A DNA stretch of 64,000 bases from Sapria himalayana. Taxonomy: Eukaryota; Streptophyta; Magnoliopsida; Malpighiales; Rafflesiaceae. The notes under the pieces are model-generated. The model saw nothing but the letters and a program-made list of their open reading frames with translations, was not told where the DNA came from and made no database searches. Position numbers and translations under genes: made by a program. The first letter of the stretch is position 1; each line of letters opens with the position of its first letter. Location of the stretch: positions 248,001 through 312,000 of the forward strand of contig JAREIK010000781.1 of NCBI GenBank assembly GCA_029783825.1, read 5' to 3'. This document shows, piece after piece, positions 12,860 through 25,080 of this stretch.

Positions 12860-13965
12860 TAGACTCCTAGGTTATTGACTTGAGAGCCAAAAATCATATT
12901 AAAGGTAATGACCCTCTTTTCATTATTATTTTCTCTTGTTCATTGAATATTATTATAGATAATGGTAAGCCCTCGAGAGCTATTTGTTATTGTAGCATTC
13001 TGTTTAATCATTTTATCTTTCATGTATTTTGTTTATTTTTGATGTCCCTTATAGTCTCTTTTCAATGAGTTGTCTTTTCAGGCAACTCAACTCTGACTAT
13101 ATTTTTTTAATACTACTATTTTTTGCAAGATTAGAAGATGGACATTAAGAAAGGTTTTTTTTTAGGATATAAAAGGTTTGATTGCATGTTTTTCTTCTAT
13201 AATAGGATACACACTATATGTTTAAGCATGTTGCCCATATTATTTATATATTTTGGATTTGGTCATCTATCACTCGACAAGTTGATAATATTTTACCCTA
13301 ATATTAGATGTGTATGTGTATCTATACTAGAGTGTGAGATATCTCATTTAGAAAAGCATAGAATAGTTTCCTATTCTTCCCATCATATTGGTGCAAATAA
13401 TAACATTGTTGATAAGATACATTAAGTAGTATAAGGACCTAGTAGAGATGACACTTAAAAGAGATTTAGATTTTTGATTAGATTTATTGATGATTTTACA
13501 TGAGTTATATAGTTGGTTTTTTTTCCATTTAGATTATATTTTTTCTATTTTTAAACATTTCATTTAAAATACAAATAAATGTATTAGAAACATAAAAAAT
13601 AATGATTGCTAATGCATTAGGTCATATGTCAAATAATCTTAGTAGCTATTGTACTGATCATGAGATCTTACACTTGACTTCATGTGTTAGCATGTTCTCA
13701 TAGAATTGGGTTCCTGAAAACAAGAATATACTTTTGGGTGAGATGTAGTATTAAGCACAAACTTTCTCATCAACTATATACCTTCATATATCCTTTCTCA
13801 TCATGTTTCATTTTAGATATTACTTTATGAAAATAGATTATTTAGTCTATCTCACATACTCATTGTGGATGGAATAAGATAGCACCTAGGGGTTTAAGAT
13901 GTGCTATTTTGTTAGTTACTCTAATATTCAAAAAGATACAAGTATTTTTTTATCTGAGTCTGACA
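12860..13965 (+). mobile_element. Ty1/copia relic, 5' part (protease to integrase)
   Basis: Broken frames follow the copia order. A protease-like stretch at about 12880-13000 reads KNHIKGNDPLF then IDNGKPSRAI. The GAG-pre-integrase domain at about 13250-13420 reads FGFGHLSLDKLI, NIRCV and LECEISHLEKH. The integrase core end at about 13730-13850 reads VVLSTNFLINYIPSYILSHH. Stops and frameshifts are common. The element is interrupted at 13966 by an hAT-family terminus and resumes at about 15.8 kb with reverse transcriptase. The 5' LTR was not identified. Confidence 0.75.
13138..13425 (+). pseudogene. copia GAG-pre-integrase domain remnant
   Basis: The 95-codon frame is the best preserved part of this copia relic. 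Its second half (FGFGHLSLDKLIIFYPNI, then LECEISHLEKHRIVSYSS) follows the usual pattern in which a histidine-rich LGH motif precedes a CxxC-like segment and an LAKH-like segment ahead of the integrase. The zinc-binding cysteines are only partly kept. It lacks the rest of the polyprotein in frame. Confidence 0.7.
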
Positions 13966-14454
13966 TAGAGGTGTCAAGTGAGCCAGGTAAATCGGGTACA
14001 ACATGAGGAATGACCTGACTGAGGTATGCCTGACCCGGCATGTTATGATTGAAAACAATGTCTGGTCCTAAGTTGGGTCGATCCAAGGCATGGCTCATGC
14101 CATGCTTGGCCAGAGGCATTCGTGCATAATGCTGAGCTAGGCATGGCCCACATGCATGGCCTGACATGATATGGTCTAGAATCATCCCTAGGCTCATGCC
14201 ATGCTGGGTCGTGCCATGCTAGGCTAGGGGTGTCGAGCCTCTTGTTGGGCCAAACACGACCCAGTAGCCTAGCACTTTGGCATGGTCCAATGGCATGGTA
14301 AGCTACCATGCTCATATCGGGTTTGGGCAAGGTCCAATTGGAGTGTGCCCGACCTGCATGGTTCTTTTTTTAAAATTAATATCTTATAAAAAAAGTTGCC
14401 CTACCTTTTACACGTGACAGTGTTTTTTTAAAAAGCTACCATGTGTTTGGCTGA

Positions 14455-14690
14455 GGGTTTCCTCTCCTCTCTTTCAATCTCACATTCTCACCTCACTCTC
14501 ACACTCTCACTCTCCTCAACTCAATATCACAATTCTCTCTCTCTCTCTTGTTTCATCTCTCTCTGTCTCTCTCTCTCTCTCTTATTTAATCTCTTTCTCT
14601 CTCTATCCCTCTCTCTTGTTTCATCTATCTATCTCTCTCTCTCTTGGTTTTGTTGCTTTTGCTTCTACACTCTCTTGGGACTCGAGTGTG
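14455..14690. repeat. CT-rich microsatellite in the hAT leader
   Basis: Long CTCTCT runs with TCTA interruptions. The following bases (GGGACTCGAGTGTGGA) match the equivalent place in the hAT element at 30114-33500, where the CT tract is much shorter, so this looks like local expansion. The open frame across it (14441-14695) only reads leucine/serine repeats. Confidence 0.8.
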
Positions 14691-15096
14691 GATAGCAGAC
14701 TATAGTATGGCATGTAGGTGGTGTGACTTTTTCTATATTATCCATATTTGGCACTCCATAAATGTTTTTTATAATTTTATTTAGTTTTATATTTTTATTA
14801 ATAATTTAATATCAAATAATTTTTAATTTAGAAATTAGAAATTAGAATATAATTAATAAACTAAAAAAATTAATATGATAAATAATGAATTTAATGATAA
14901 CGAAATTAACATTAACGTAAACGTAGATATTTTTATTATTGATAACTCTACAAAAAGGTTTAATGTCAAAATAATATTTTCTCTCATAGCCTCAACCCAA
15001 ATTAAAATATTTAGAAAATAAAAAAATTAGAAGAACATCTATAGTTGGACTTACTTTAATATTATATAAAATTAAAATGCTAGGAGTTTTGATGAA

Positions 15097-15213
15097 GAAT
15101 TGGCAAAATGCAAGTTGTGTAAGAAAAAATATAATTGTAGGAGTGCATGTGGGACTAAGTACCTAAAGAGGTATGCCGAACATTGCATAAAAAATCATGG
15201 TGCATTAGATCCT
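15097..15213 (+). pseudogene. BED zinc-finger remnant of hAT transposase
   Basis: A continuous frame keeps CKLCKKKYNCRS (first cysteine codon 15109-15111), then KYLKRYAEHCIKNH (last histidine codon 15196-15198). The spacing and the H-x-C-x4-H end suit a BED DNA-binding finger as found at the start of hAT transposases. The frame breaks soon after. The equivalent stretch in the element at 30114-33500 lies at about 32350-32470 on the minus strand and is more decayed. Confidence 0.65.
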
Positions 15214-15759
15214 AGGCAAACCTTACTCGGTTGGATCTAGTTCAGTTTCTATCTTGACCCCCTTCACATACCGTAATGAGTTAGGGAGGGAATGCATGAC
15301 CAAACTAAACATCACGATGGGTCTTCTAATTAGATTTTTAGAAGATCCAAGGGTGGTCAGTATCATACAGACCTAATTATAGCATGCATATCATAGGATT
15401 CCTAGGTTAACGTCTACGAATGACATGCTAAAATATTATAAGTTAAAAAATAATAATATTTAATGAATTTAGGGAATATAGTGGTGTGATGTCCATGATG
15501 TTTAATATTTGGACTAGTAGCGATGATGCATCTTATGCATACCTCACCACCTAGTATATAGATTCTAAATGGATGCTAAATAAAAAGATATTAAGATATT
15601 CAGAGATTCTCTAACTTCAAGATGACTCGACCATATATGAGTAGATGATGATAATCTTTAGAGAACATAATATTCAAAATAAAATATATAGTATCATATT
15701 TAGGGAATAGTGGAGAGTCTCTAAAGAATTTAGATGATTATAATTTAAATAGCTAGCTC

Positions 15760-17331
15760 TTCTGATCTTTACCTTCCAATCACTCTATAGAAGAAATGAA
15801 AGAATGCAGTCATCACCCTATTACACATGTATTGTCATACTCACTTCTTATCTATTCTTTTAATTATTTTATTACTTCTCTTAGTGTTACTAGGATGTCC
15901 AAGTTTCTTTTTTGAGATATTATCTCACTAATGGTGGTACTAGAACATATCTAAAGAAATAGATAATCTCAACTCTAATAAAAATTTTGTAACTAGTACC
16001 TTGACCTTTAATAAGATCTATTATTGTTTCTAGCTAGGTGTTCATAATGAAGATATATCCAAATGGGATGGTAGATCACCTTAAAATGAAACTTTTTGCA
16101 AGGGGGTTCACTTAAATGTTAGTGTGGATTACCATGATATGTTCTTCCTAAAAGCCAACATGGTCTTCATATGGATCAACCACTAAGGTTTTGAGAAACA
16201 TGAACATAATTAGTTTATAGATTGTGAAAAATATTGTATGTCTTAAATTAGTCACCAAAAGCATGATTTGTTAGATTTTCATAGTTAGTCACCTATTTTG
16301 GCTTATACAAGTGTGCAATATATTTCTTTCTTTTTTCTTGTGAATGATTAATGATAACATGCTAATCTTTTAATTAGTATATGTGGTTGATATTCATATC
16401 ATGACAGTAGATGAGTTTAGAAAATCCCTAATGTTAGGAGTATCTTTAATCATAATTTTAGAGGAAGGAACTTGAGAGACTTTGATAATTTTTAAAATAT
16501 AGGTGACATAATTCATAATAGGACTATATTATCATAAAGAATATATGTGGTTGTTATTCTTATAAAGGTTCATCTTTTGGGTGGTGATTATGTGCATACT
16601 TTGTTTGACTCGAGTTTTGATTTATCATATGATGCAACTCTTCTAGTTAAATCTACTACTTATAGAAGAATCATAAAAAAATATAATATATCTATTTATC
16701 ACCAAACCAAATATAGCTTATGTAATTAGTATAATTAGTAATTTCCAAGATTTTTCACATAAAATTCACCTAGATATAAATTTTCACATACAAAGTTATG
16801 TAAAAGTTTCCATAACTTTGGGATTTTTAAAGTGATAACAGACACATACAAATGATCAGGTATTCAAACTAGAGTTGGGCACCATCTTACACCAAGATAA
16901 TATTTACTATAGATTTGTGTACTTTTTCTTGAGACAATCTTGACCCCTAGAAAAGTAAAATACAAATAGTTGCATTAAAGTCTCGTGTAGAGATAGAGTT
17001 TATAGCAATGGTGATGGTCACCTACAACTTACTTTGGATTCAATACCTACTTGAAAAGATTACGCATCCAGTCTCTTCTTCCACTACTCTAACTATGAGA
17101 ATCAGACAGCAAATCTTATAGGCTCCATTTCTATGTTTTACGAGCAATAAAATATATAGAGGTGGATTGCTTCTTCCCCAAGAAAAAAAATTATAATGAG
17201 ACTATTATTACCACCTATATTCATATATAAAATCAATCAGCATACATTTTCATGAAAGCCTTGAAGAAACCTCATCTTACTTTTCTTTCCTCTGACCTTA
17301 GTGTTCTAGATCTTTACTTATAGCTTGAGGG
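15760..17331 (+). mobile_element. Ty1/copia relic, 3' part (reverse transcriptase, RNase H)
   Basis: This is the continuation of the copia relic at 12860-13965. At about 16160-16320 the reverse transcriptase pattern MDQPLRF, VCLKLVTKS, FGLYKC is visible in shifting frames. At about 16590-16700 LLVKSTTYRRIIKKYN fits the segment after the catalytic YVDD region. At about 16980-17310 the RNase H end is readable (SRVEIEFIAMVMVTYNLLWI, then EVDC and the KALKKP-like tail). A GAGGGGGTG purine tract at 17326-17334 marks the usual end before a 3' LTR. Confidence 0.75.
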
Positions 17332-17520
17332 GGTGTTATAGTTTTAGTTTATAGTTGTATTTAACTTTATATTTGTTTTTTATATGTTGTCAACTTTTTC
17401 ATTATGGAAGAAGTACCAAAATGTTGGTTTATGTAATTTAATATGCCAACTATATAACATAGCCCCTTATTCATTCATATTATGGATTGTGTATATTTTT
17501 TTTGTTAATGGAATTATTTA
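17332..17520 (+). repeat. probable start of copia 3' LTR
   Basis: TGTTATAG follows directly after the purine tract, as expected for an LTR start. The sequence is AT-rich. The right end (CA plus target duplication) and a matching 5' LTR were not found, so the end coordinate is arbitrary. Confidence 0.4.
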
Positions 17521-19174
17521 TCATAATGTTTTTATATAAGTCATAAATGAGTTCAGAGATGAATTGTGTATTTGTGTTAGTAAATATATTTTTTTTCTTT
17601 TTGCTAATGTATGTCATTTTAAAATTCCATTACATTATATTATAATAATAGATGTCATTTGATTACTTTGTATGATCATTCAATGTTACTTGTTAAGTTT
17701 CATTGAATTATTTAAAAATAATTCAATGAATAGAGAATAAATGGATTCTAATGTAGTTCAATTATATTTATTCAATATTTGATGATGTATGTTCAATTAA
17801 AATTGTTGGTGATTATTGATTTGGGTTCTCCATTGTCTTTAAATTATTTCAAAAATAATTTTTTATCTTTCAACTCTACTCATTGATTTTCCATTATACT
17901 TATAATTTTACCAATGTATTGATGTTGATGATTGAAATCAATCTATTCAATTTAACATTTTTTTTTTAATTATGTTCAATTCTATTTAATCATTATTCAT
18001 AATTATTTTTATTATCAATTATCATCAAATATTTCTATAATTTGATTATTATTTGATACATCAGTGATTTTTAATAATTTTTATTATAATATGATGATTA
18101 TTTTATATAACAGGAAAATCTTCAATAAAAAAATATCTAGTTTATTTTTTTTATTTTAGATGATTATGATGAAAGTTTGATGAACATTGCACACAAAAAC
18201 CAAAATTTCATAGCAATATTATAATAATCACTATAAAAATAATAATTTGCTAAATATGATAGTCATTTAATATCACATAATAAAAACATATGATGATACA
18301 TATAATATATTTTGATTGTATAACATGAAACATAGTATATATATAATATAAAACAATATTTTTATCAAATTATAAGTTATAACAAAATGCTTATATGACA
18401 TTTTAGGGTTTAGTTATGTTGTAAGCTTAAACAATGACAAAAACATTTAACAAATGATCACACATAACTTGATGTTACATAATCTATATAATTGCACCTA
18501 ATATCCTAATCTTATAAGATGCACAATCATAATTTCACACTCATCTGCTACATTTATTTTAGCACATGACTATTCTCCTTCTGATGATTTTTGTTTTGTC
18601 ATTAGCCTTGCCATCATTTTGAAAGAACTTGACTAAAGATTTTTTTTTACATTATGTGTAGCTTTCAAGTCTTTTTTCGTCACTATCCATACTATTTATC
18701 TATGTTTCCCATGAAATACATAGTCTCCACATGTAAGTATAACCACAATTCAATTACGTAAAATCTAGAGGATAAACTATTTGAATTAAATCTAACTAAC
18801 AAAAAGTAATCAACGCATGTTCACATCGAGGCCTAATTTTTTGGAACTTCTTATAATCACATTTGTTTGCATTTACAACTTTTTCTACTTTAATATCCAA
18901 TATGGTTAACTCAAATTGAATTAGTTCAAAAACAATCATAAATTATAAATTTTCAAATAACTAACACATGTGATTCTTACTTATGCTTGATTAAATGAAA
19001 AATTCACTTTATACCTCTTCCTACAATTTAAAGAATCACAATTGAAGAGTAAACCATAGAAAAAAATGAAAAAAAAAAGTTATTTAAGAATATCATGAAA
19101 TTTATATATTTTTATTAGAACTTTTTGTAAAGTTAGTCATTATTTTGAATCTAGAACTAGAAACATATGCTCAA

Positions 19175-19201
19175 TCTCTCTCTCTCTCTCTCTCTCTCTC
19201 T
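19175..19201. repeat. (CT)n microsatellite
   Basis: About 13 uninterrupted CT units. Confidence 0.9.
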
Positions 19202-19880
19202 TGAAACTAATAACCATCTAATACCTTGTAATTACATGTTTTAATCCTGATCTTGTTGAAGTGGTGATAAAATTTCAACTTTCTAAAAGCAAATGACACT
19301 AAACAAAATTCATGATAATTTTGATCAATCTAAATTTTATTGTGATATTCATACTAATATATTTAAGACATGCAATACTCACATGTTTTTCATATATAAA
19401 TACTAAATTATAAACACCAACTATTATTTCATAAGATTTCATTTAAAATATTACATTTTTGTTTTGTCTCACTATCAACAAATACAAAATCAATTGAATT
19501 TAAATAAATATTTTTTTATGCAAAAAAAAAAAAAACACCTATTAGATGACCCTCAGACTCATCTTTAAGATTATACCATCCATCACCAACATGAAGTTAT
19601 TAATTCCCAAATAAATACGTCAATAACAATGAAAGAAATTCTTGAATAGTATGAAGTAATTAGTGTGAACCCTATTAATGTGTGTTTTTATGCTAGGATG
19701 TGTAAGTTTTATAAATGATATTCAAGACTCTCACATACAAAGGGTTTTTATAATCTTTCAAGATAGTATCATCACATGTTATCATTTTAAATAATTTTTA
19801 TTTTATATATATGAATACTTTCAAATGGTTCACTATTAATATTTTCATCAATTATTAACACTAAAAATTATATAAGTTAT

Positions 19881-20044
19881 GTCTTGGGGTGATGACTAGT
19901 ATCTTTTTTCAAGAATAGTAAGTATCGAGTTTGAGACTCATCATACATATCCTCATTGACTTTTTAGGGTTAGATTATTGAGATATTAATCTCTCTCAGA
20001 GCTTGTGCTAAGTGAAAGTCTTGTGTGCTAAACACGATTTTTTT
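19881..20044 (+). repeat. possible tRNA-derived SINE
   Basis: Starts GTCTTGGGGTGATGACTAG, which faintly resembles a pol III A box, and carries GAGTTTGAGACTC about 45 bases later, which resembles a B box. It ends in a T run after AAACACGA. No target duplication was confirmed and there is no second copy here. The call rests only on box-like motifs. Confidence 0.25.
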
Positions 20045-21134
20045 ATTTATACTAAATATTATCAAACTTAATAATTGAAATTATCTCATCCTATATAATT
20101 ATTTGGTACATTAGAAAATAATTTTATTTTATTATCGAAATAACTATGTATCTCATTCTCAAGCACCTTACTAATTTTTCATCCAAATTGAGGTCCATCA
20201 TTATTAGTCTTCAAGCGTGTAGGTGTAGCAAAGCCAACTTCTATTGGGTGATAAATCATCTCAATACACATAATGTTGTAGTCATTATTTTGGGACACAA
20301 AGGAAGAAAATTTTCTATGATTATTAGTGTTCATTCTAGGGTTTGTGAAGATCTTCATGATGCTAAAGTGTAATATAAATAAAAACAATAAAAATCTTTT
20401 CTGAAAAATCATGTTGTCATAATTATAATTGCAATAGTATGAAGGAGTAATCTATCACATTCATACATTAATTTTAATTTCAACTAATGATCAATTTTGT
20501 CAACTCTAAATATTCGGTATAATATTGTGAGACTCTAAATTATTTCCTATGTATGACACTAAGAGCAAGCACATTACCCTCCAAATTAAAAATAAATCAA
20601 CCATGTTCAAAAAAAAAAATGAAAATTAAAAATAAAAAAACACATATAAATTAAAATTTCATTGATAAATCATCATAAATATCATGTTACCATTATTATA
20701 AATAATATAGATGGGTGTAAATAACCTCACAGTTATCCATGAAAACCTTGAAGTTACCCATGAAGGTCTTTATGTATATTTTATATAATTATAATTTTAT
20801 ATTTAATTATGATATTTTCTAAATCCTGTAAATATGAAATCTTGATCAATGAAATATAATTCAAAACTCTTTCATAACTTTATTTCTTTATTTTTTTTTC
20901 TAACAGGTTATCAAGACTAATCTCTACATAATAAAAACCAACATGAGTCTTCACAAAAGTAAAATCAGGATGAGAATTAAAACATTGTGAAATGTCTTTA
21001 TAAAAAATAACTCTATTGCCAAAAACTTTCTTCTCGCATCAAATGTAAGTAATGAACTTATATTGTTATTTTATATTTTATTTTTTATCTTATTTATTTT
21101 ATTTGAATCCATATTCATAAAATGATGTTATGGG

Positions 21135-21136
<2 letters not shown>

Positions 21137-21208
<72 letters not shown>

Positions 21209-21232
21209 TTATTTATTTATTTATTTATTTAT
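21137..21232. repeat. (AT)n then (TTTA)n compound microsatellite
   Basis: About 34 AT units (21137-21204) run directly into about seven TTTA units. It is the longest pure AT run in the window, and a related (AAAT)n run lies at 21457-21485. Confidence 0.95.
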
Positions 21233-22501
21233 ATAGTCTGAAATTATTCATACTCATAACCAAAATTAATGAGATAAAATAACAAATGTATAACTAGAAA
21301 TTATGCATAAGATCCCTTAATTTTATTAATTAGATCATATAACTAGAAGTAATATAAAATAATATTGTATAGCCAAAATATATAAAATGAATATAATACA
21401 TAGCCGAAGCTATGTACAAATTCATATATTTTTCTAAAAAAATAATCATGGCCTACAAATAAATAAATAAATAAATAAATAAAAAACTAATGATCTTTAT
21501 TTATTTATTTTTACTAAGTATTATTTACCAAATAAAATATTAATAAATTATTTTATGTTGATAAATTAAATCATTTTTAATTAAATTATTGTATGTATAA
21601 TTTATAGATAATATAAAACATGGCAAAGCTCGAGTGTGTTACCATTGATATTTCAGGGAAAAACTATTTATCTTAGGTTATAGATGTTTAAATTTATATA
21701 GATGCAATGAATCCTTGAAATATTATTTCAAAAAAAAAAAAAAAAAAAAGACATCTTTGTAGGATCTCACCAAAGCTTTAATTTTTTTTTCTTCTCTATC
21801 ACATTGATAAAGGATTAAAAGGTGAATATCTTACAATCAAAGATTCTTTTATCCTTTGAAATAATAAGGACCAATTTGACTTCCAAAATGCAATAATCAT
21901 TCCAAAAATATGTTATGACCAGATACACTTGAGATTACCACTTTTCAAGCCCATTAGGGATTTCAACTTGGTTTTTTTTCAAAAATAGATCATAACTAAA
22001 ATTACGTGCAGAAAAAGTTACTAAAGAAGACATACATGAAAATTTGAAAAGACATTTACAATATTGTATACATCAAATGTGCTTCTGTAGTAGTAATATA
22101 TAGAGGATCATTTCATCAAATATTTAGAATTTGATTTTATGTCTTATTATGATTGAACAAAATAAAAAGAAAGTACCAAAAAACCATCAATCTCATTATC
22201 AAAACAAGAAGAATTTGGACCTGTAGTCCAAACCCTAAAAACATAAAGATTATTTGGCATATATGAGTTTTTGTGAGAAAACAAAATGATCATAAAGAAA
22301 TTATAAGATAAGGCATGACTTGTTGCTCAATAATCTCACAAAAAATCTTGTATAAACTATGAGAAAAACTTATTCCCTTATAATGGACATAATCACATTT
22401 TGATAGTTTATATGTTTAATAGTATTTTAAGTACTTGATATGCACCTCATTAATATTATTACATCCTCTTTATATATGTTTATAGATGATAATAAATATA
22501 C

Positions 22502-22502
22502 A

Positions 22503-22531
<29 letters not shown>
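22502..22531. repeat. (CA)n microsatellite
   Basis: Roughly fourteen CA units within AT-rich DNA. Confidence 0.9.
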
Positions 22532-22533
<2 letters not shown>

Positions 22534-22689
22534 AAAATGTTTAAGGATTCAAATTACCTAAAGTAACCAATCCAAAACATCAAAATAAGTATAAAATCAA
22601 ATTACAAAAAAAATGTTATATGGATTAAATTAAGTAGACTACATGTGGTACAATCATTTGAGTAATTGTTACAAGATGGATATGTGAAT

Positions 22690-23360
22690 AGCCTAAATTT
22701 TTCTTGCATGTTCATTTAAAAAATTAGAAATTGAGCTAATAATATATGTAGATGATTTGAATATTATAGAAACTAAATTTCATTATGGTTGTTCATTCGC
22801 TCGAAGTAAAAAGAAACTCATTTCATCCTAAAAATTTGCTTGGTCCATAAGTTTCATATCTCAATGTAATTGATACACTAATATATCTCTCATGTCATAT
22901 TAAACTAAATATAATATTCTATCAATTTGTTAGCAATATATAATTATATCCCAACTAAAATCCACTAGAACATAATTAAATATATATTGTGATAATTTCT
23001 TGGGATAAGTGACAAGCTTATGATATTCAAAAAATTCAAAATCATAATTAATTTGGTATGCATAAAAGCTGATAGTGTTGCAATCTTAGGAGTAATATAT
23101 ATGAATTATTCAACATTACTATATGAAGGCAATGTTACCTATATTTCACAAATTAAAAGAGGATATATTAAGGTTGATTGAACTAAGCATATTTCTTCAA
23201 TGTTGTTATATATACAAGAGCTTTAGAAAAATTATAAAATTGATATTTATCAAAAAAGATCGAGTGATAATCTTGCAGATTTATAAGTTTTATTTATGAC
23301 AACATTAAAGAAGTTAATATCAAAATTAAATATAATGCTTAATTTTTAAGTTTACTGAAC
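22690..23360 (+). mobile_element. Ty1/copia relic (reverse transcriptase end and RNase H)
   Basis: At about 22725-22780 the frame reads EIELIIYVDDLNIIET, containing the copia reverse transcriptase catalytic YVDD. Downstream text follows the copia order. At 23120-23300 it reads TYISQIKRGYIKVD, TKHISSMLLYIQEL and RSSDNLADL, which is the RNase H region of Tork-like elements. Several in-frame stops are present. Upstream polyprotein parts and LTRs were not found, so this is a 3' fragment. It differs in sequence from the copia relics at 12.9-17.3 kb and 57-59 kb. Confidence 0.75.
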
Positions 23361-23759
23361 TTTTATACATAATAGACTAATCTCAATAAAATACAATTCA
23401 AAGATATTTCATAATTCTACTTCTATTCTCTATTTTTTTTCATAACCATCATATTTTATATATATAAAAAGTCACAACCAATATACAAAACTCCTAATTT
23501 AGCACAAGATTAGAGATTAAAATCCAAAAAATATAATTTGCCCGCAAAAGTTGGAGATGGTATATTTGATAATCTAAACTCAATATCTATTACTATTAGA
23601 CAAATATACTTATCATATTAAAATTAAACTTCCCATATGACCAATCATCTTGATATTAAACTCATTCAAAGATATTTACCTTTAAAGTTTTTATATGAAC
23701 CAAAGTATTAGTATATGTATGCACACACACAAATGCATGCTCACAAAGAGACACATGCT

Positions 23760-24180
23760 ATTAAGATAGAATAAAATGTAGAGATTGTTGAGAAAATTAG
23801 AGAACAAAACTCTAATTTATCAAGAAAACTATTCTACAAAAAAAAAAAAAAAGCACCCCACTCTCTCAAAGAACATTAAAGGAAAGCTTTCAAGTTTTTA
23901 TTGATGAATTAGAAAACACAAATACAAGGGTGGTATTTATAGGCTACAAGACTCAACATCAACCACACGATTAAATAGTAGTAAACTAATCCAAACCATT
24001 AAATTTAAAAAAATAAAAAAAACATCTACCTAATTTTGACTAACTCTTACCTAACTTTCACCAAACTTCAACCAACCTTCTACCTAGCTTCCACTAACAC
24101 AATTTAAACTTACTAAAAAAACACAATAAACATTTAGCAAAACAAAATGGGCTTGAATTGGGTTGGGTTTTTCTTGAAGT
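23760..24180 (-). repeat. LTR-like block with promoter and polyA motifs
   Basis: On the minus strand TATAAATA (23934-23941) lies about 35 bases before AATAAA (23897-23902). That is followed by TTGAAAGCTTTCC and a T-rich segment, as in copia-type LTRs where a TATA box is followed closely by the transcript start and polyA signal. No partner LTR or target duplication was found, so it may be a solo or truncated LTR. Confidence 0.45.
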
Positions 24181-24199
24181 TTGGTTGACATAGTTTTTT

Positions 24200-25080
24200 A
24201 ACAGACGATGTTAACCTTTAAATATATTGAATATTTGTCAAGAATCATACGGCAAATAAAACCATTAAATGGCTATCTTAATGAAGATGTTTTAGTTTTT
24301 TTAAATATATCCCAAAACTATCATATTTTTATCGAGGTGAAAAAAATATTCATTTTTGCCCCAACAAATTTCTATTTTTTCTTTAAAAATGCCAATTTTT
24401 GAAACTGCCTACAAGCATAAATATTATTGTAGATGTGTGATTCAAACCCAAGACGTAAAACTTGATTTTGCACCAGAAACTAACTTACTAGTGACATCAA
24501 ATAACATCAAGTGTTAGCCTGTGTTAGTAGATTTATGATTTAAGAGAAATAAACTCTTTAGGTCTTAGGATTGAATCCTATGGGAGTCTAATTGGATTGT
24601 CAATTTCTTGGCCCCAAAATATAAATATATAATGCCCAGGGCTAAACTTTTTTTTAGGTTGAAAAATTAGAAAAATGTTGGAAATGCCAAAAAAAAAAAA
24701 ATTCAAAACACACGGCAATGGTTGATGAGCAAAATCACTTGTGCTGTGTTAAAATTTTATTATATATTCACTGATAATATTAGAAATATATTAAATTAAG
24801 TATCTATATTTTATCAGATACTGATAAATATCCCTGATTAATGCTTATATACAAAAACACGTAAATATATTTTTGATATAACATTTACATAGTAAGAAAC
24901 TAATTAATTATATCATAAATAAATTGAAATTGTTAAATGCATGCTACAGTATGTGTTAAATTTATTATATATTCACAAAAAAAAAAAAAAAAGTGAGGAT
25001 TGAAAAATACTGAAGAATTATTTCTTGAATATATAGATAAATATTTTGGATATAAATCCACTTAAGCATAAACTTTTTGG
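24200..25080. other. AT-rich DNA, no supported gene
   Basis: The 64-codon plus frame at 24208-24402 has no recognisable features. Two A-runs (near 24690 and 24977) are the only clear structures. Confidence 0.45.

Larger units (their letters stand above)
13966..15720 (+). mobile_element. hAT element relic, 5' part, inside copia
   Basis: The left terminus TAGAGGTGTCAA (13966-13977) is followed by a GC-rich subterminal block to about 14360 and a CT-rich leader (14455-14690). Transposase remnants follow: a BED zinc finger at about 15100-15200 and a region at about 15500-15595 where WTSSDDASYAYLTT matches the hAT core pattern (D-x-WTS...TAH). The order and sequence parallel the minus-strand element at 30114-33500; for example TTCACATACCGTAATGAGTT matches TTCATATATCACAATGAGTT. 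Similarity to it stops near 15700, and no right terminus or second target copy was found. Confidence 0.7.
17521..22600. other. AT-rich intergenic DNA, no supported gene
   Basis: No domain recognised on either strand. Contents are microsatellites (listed separately) and a weak SINE-like segment at about 19881-20044. The short plus and minus frames at 20146-20412 overlap each other and lack family motifs. Confidence 0.5.

Noticed and set aside
13928..14330. Two minus-strand frames of 89-95 codons
   Set aside because: Within the GC-rich subterminal block of an hAT relic; no domain.
14441..14695. 84-codon Leu/Ser-rich frame
   Set aside because: CT microsatellite in the hAT leader; the equivalent region of the other hAT copy is shorter and not open in the same way.
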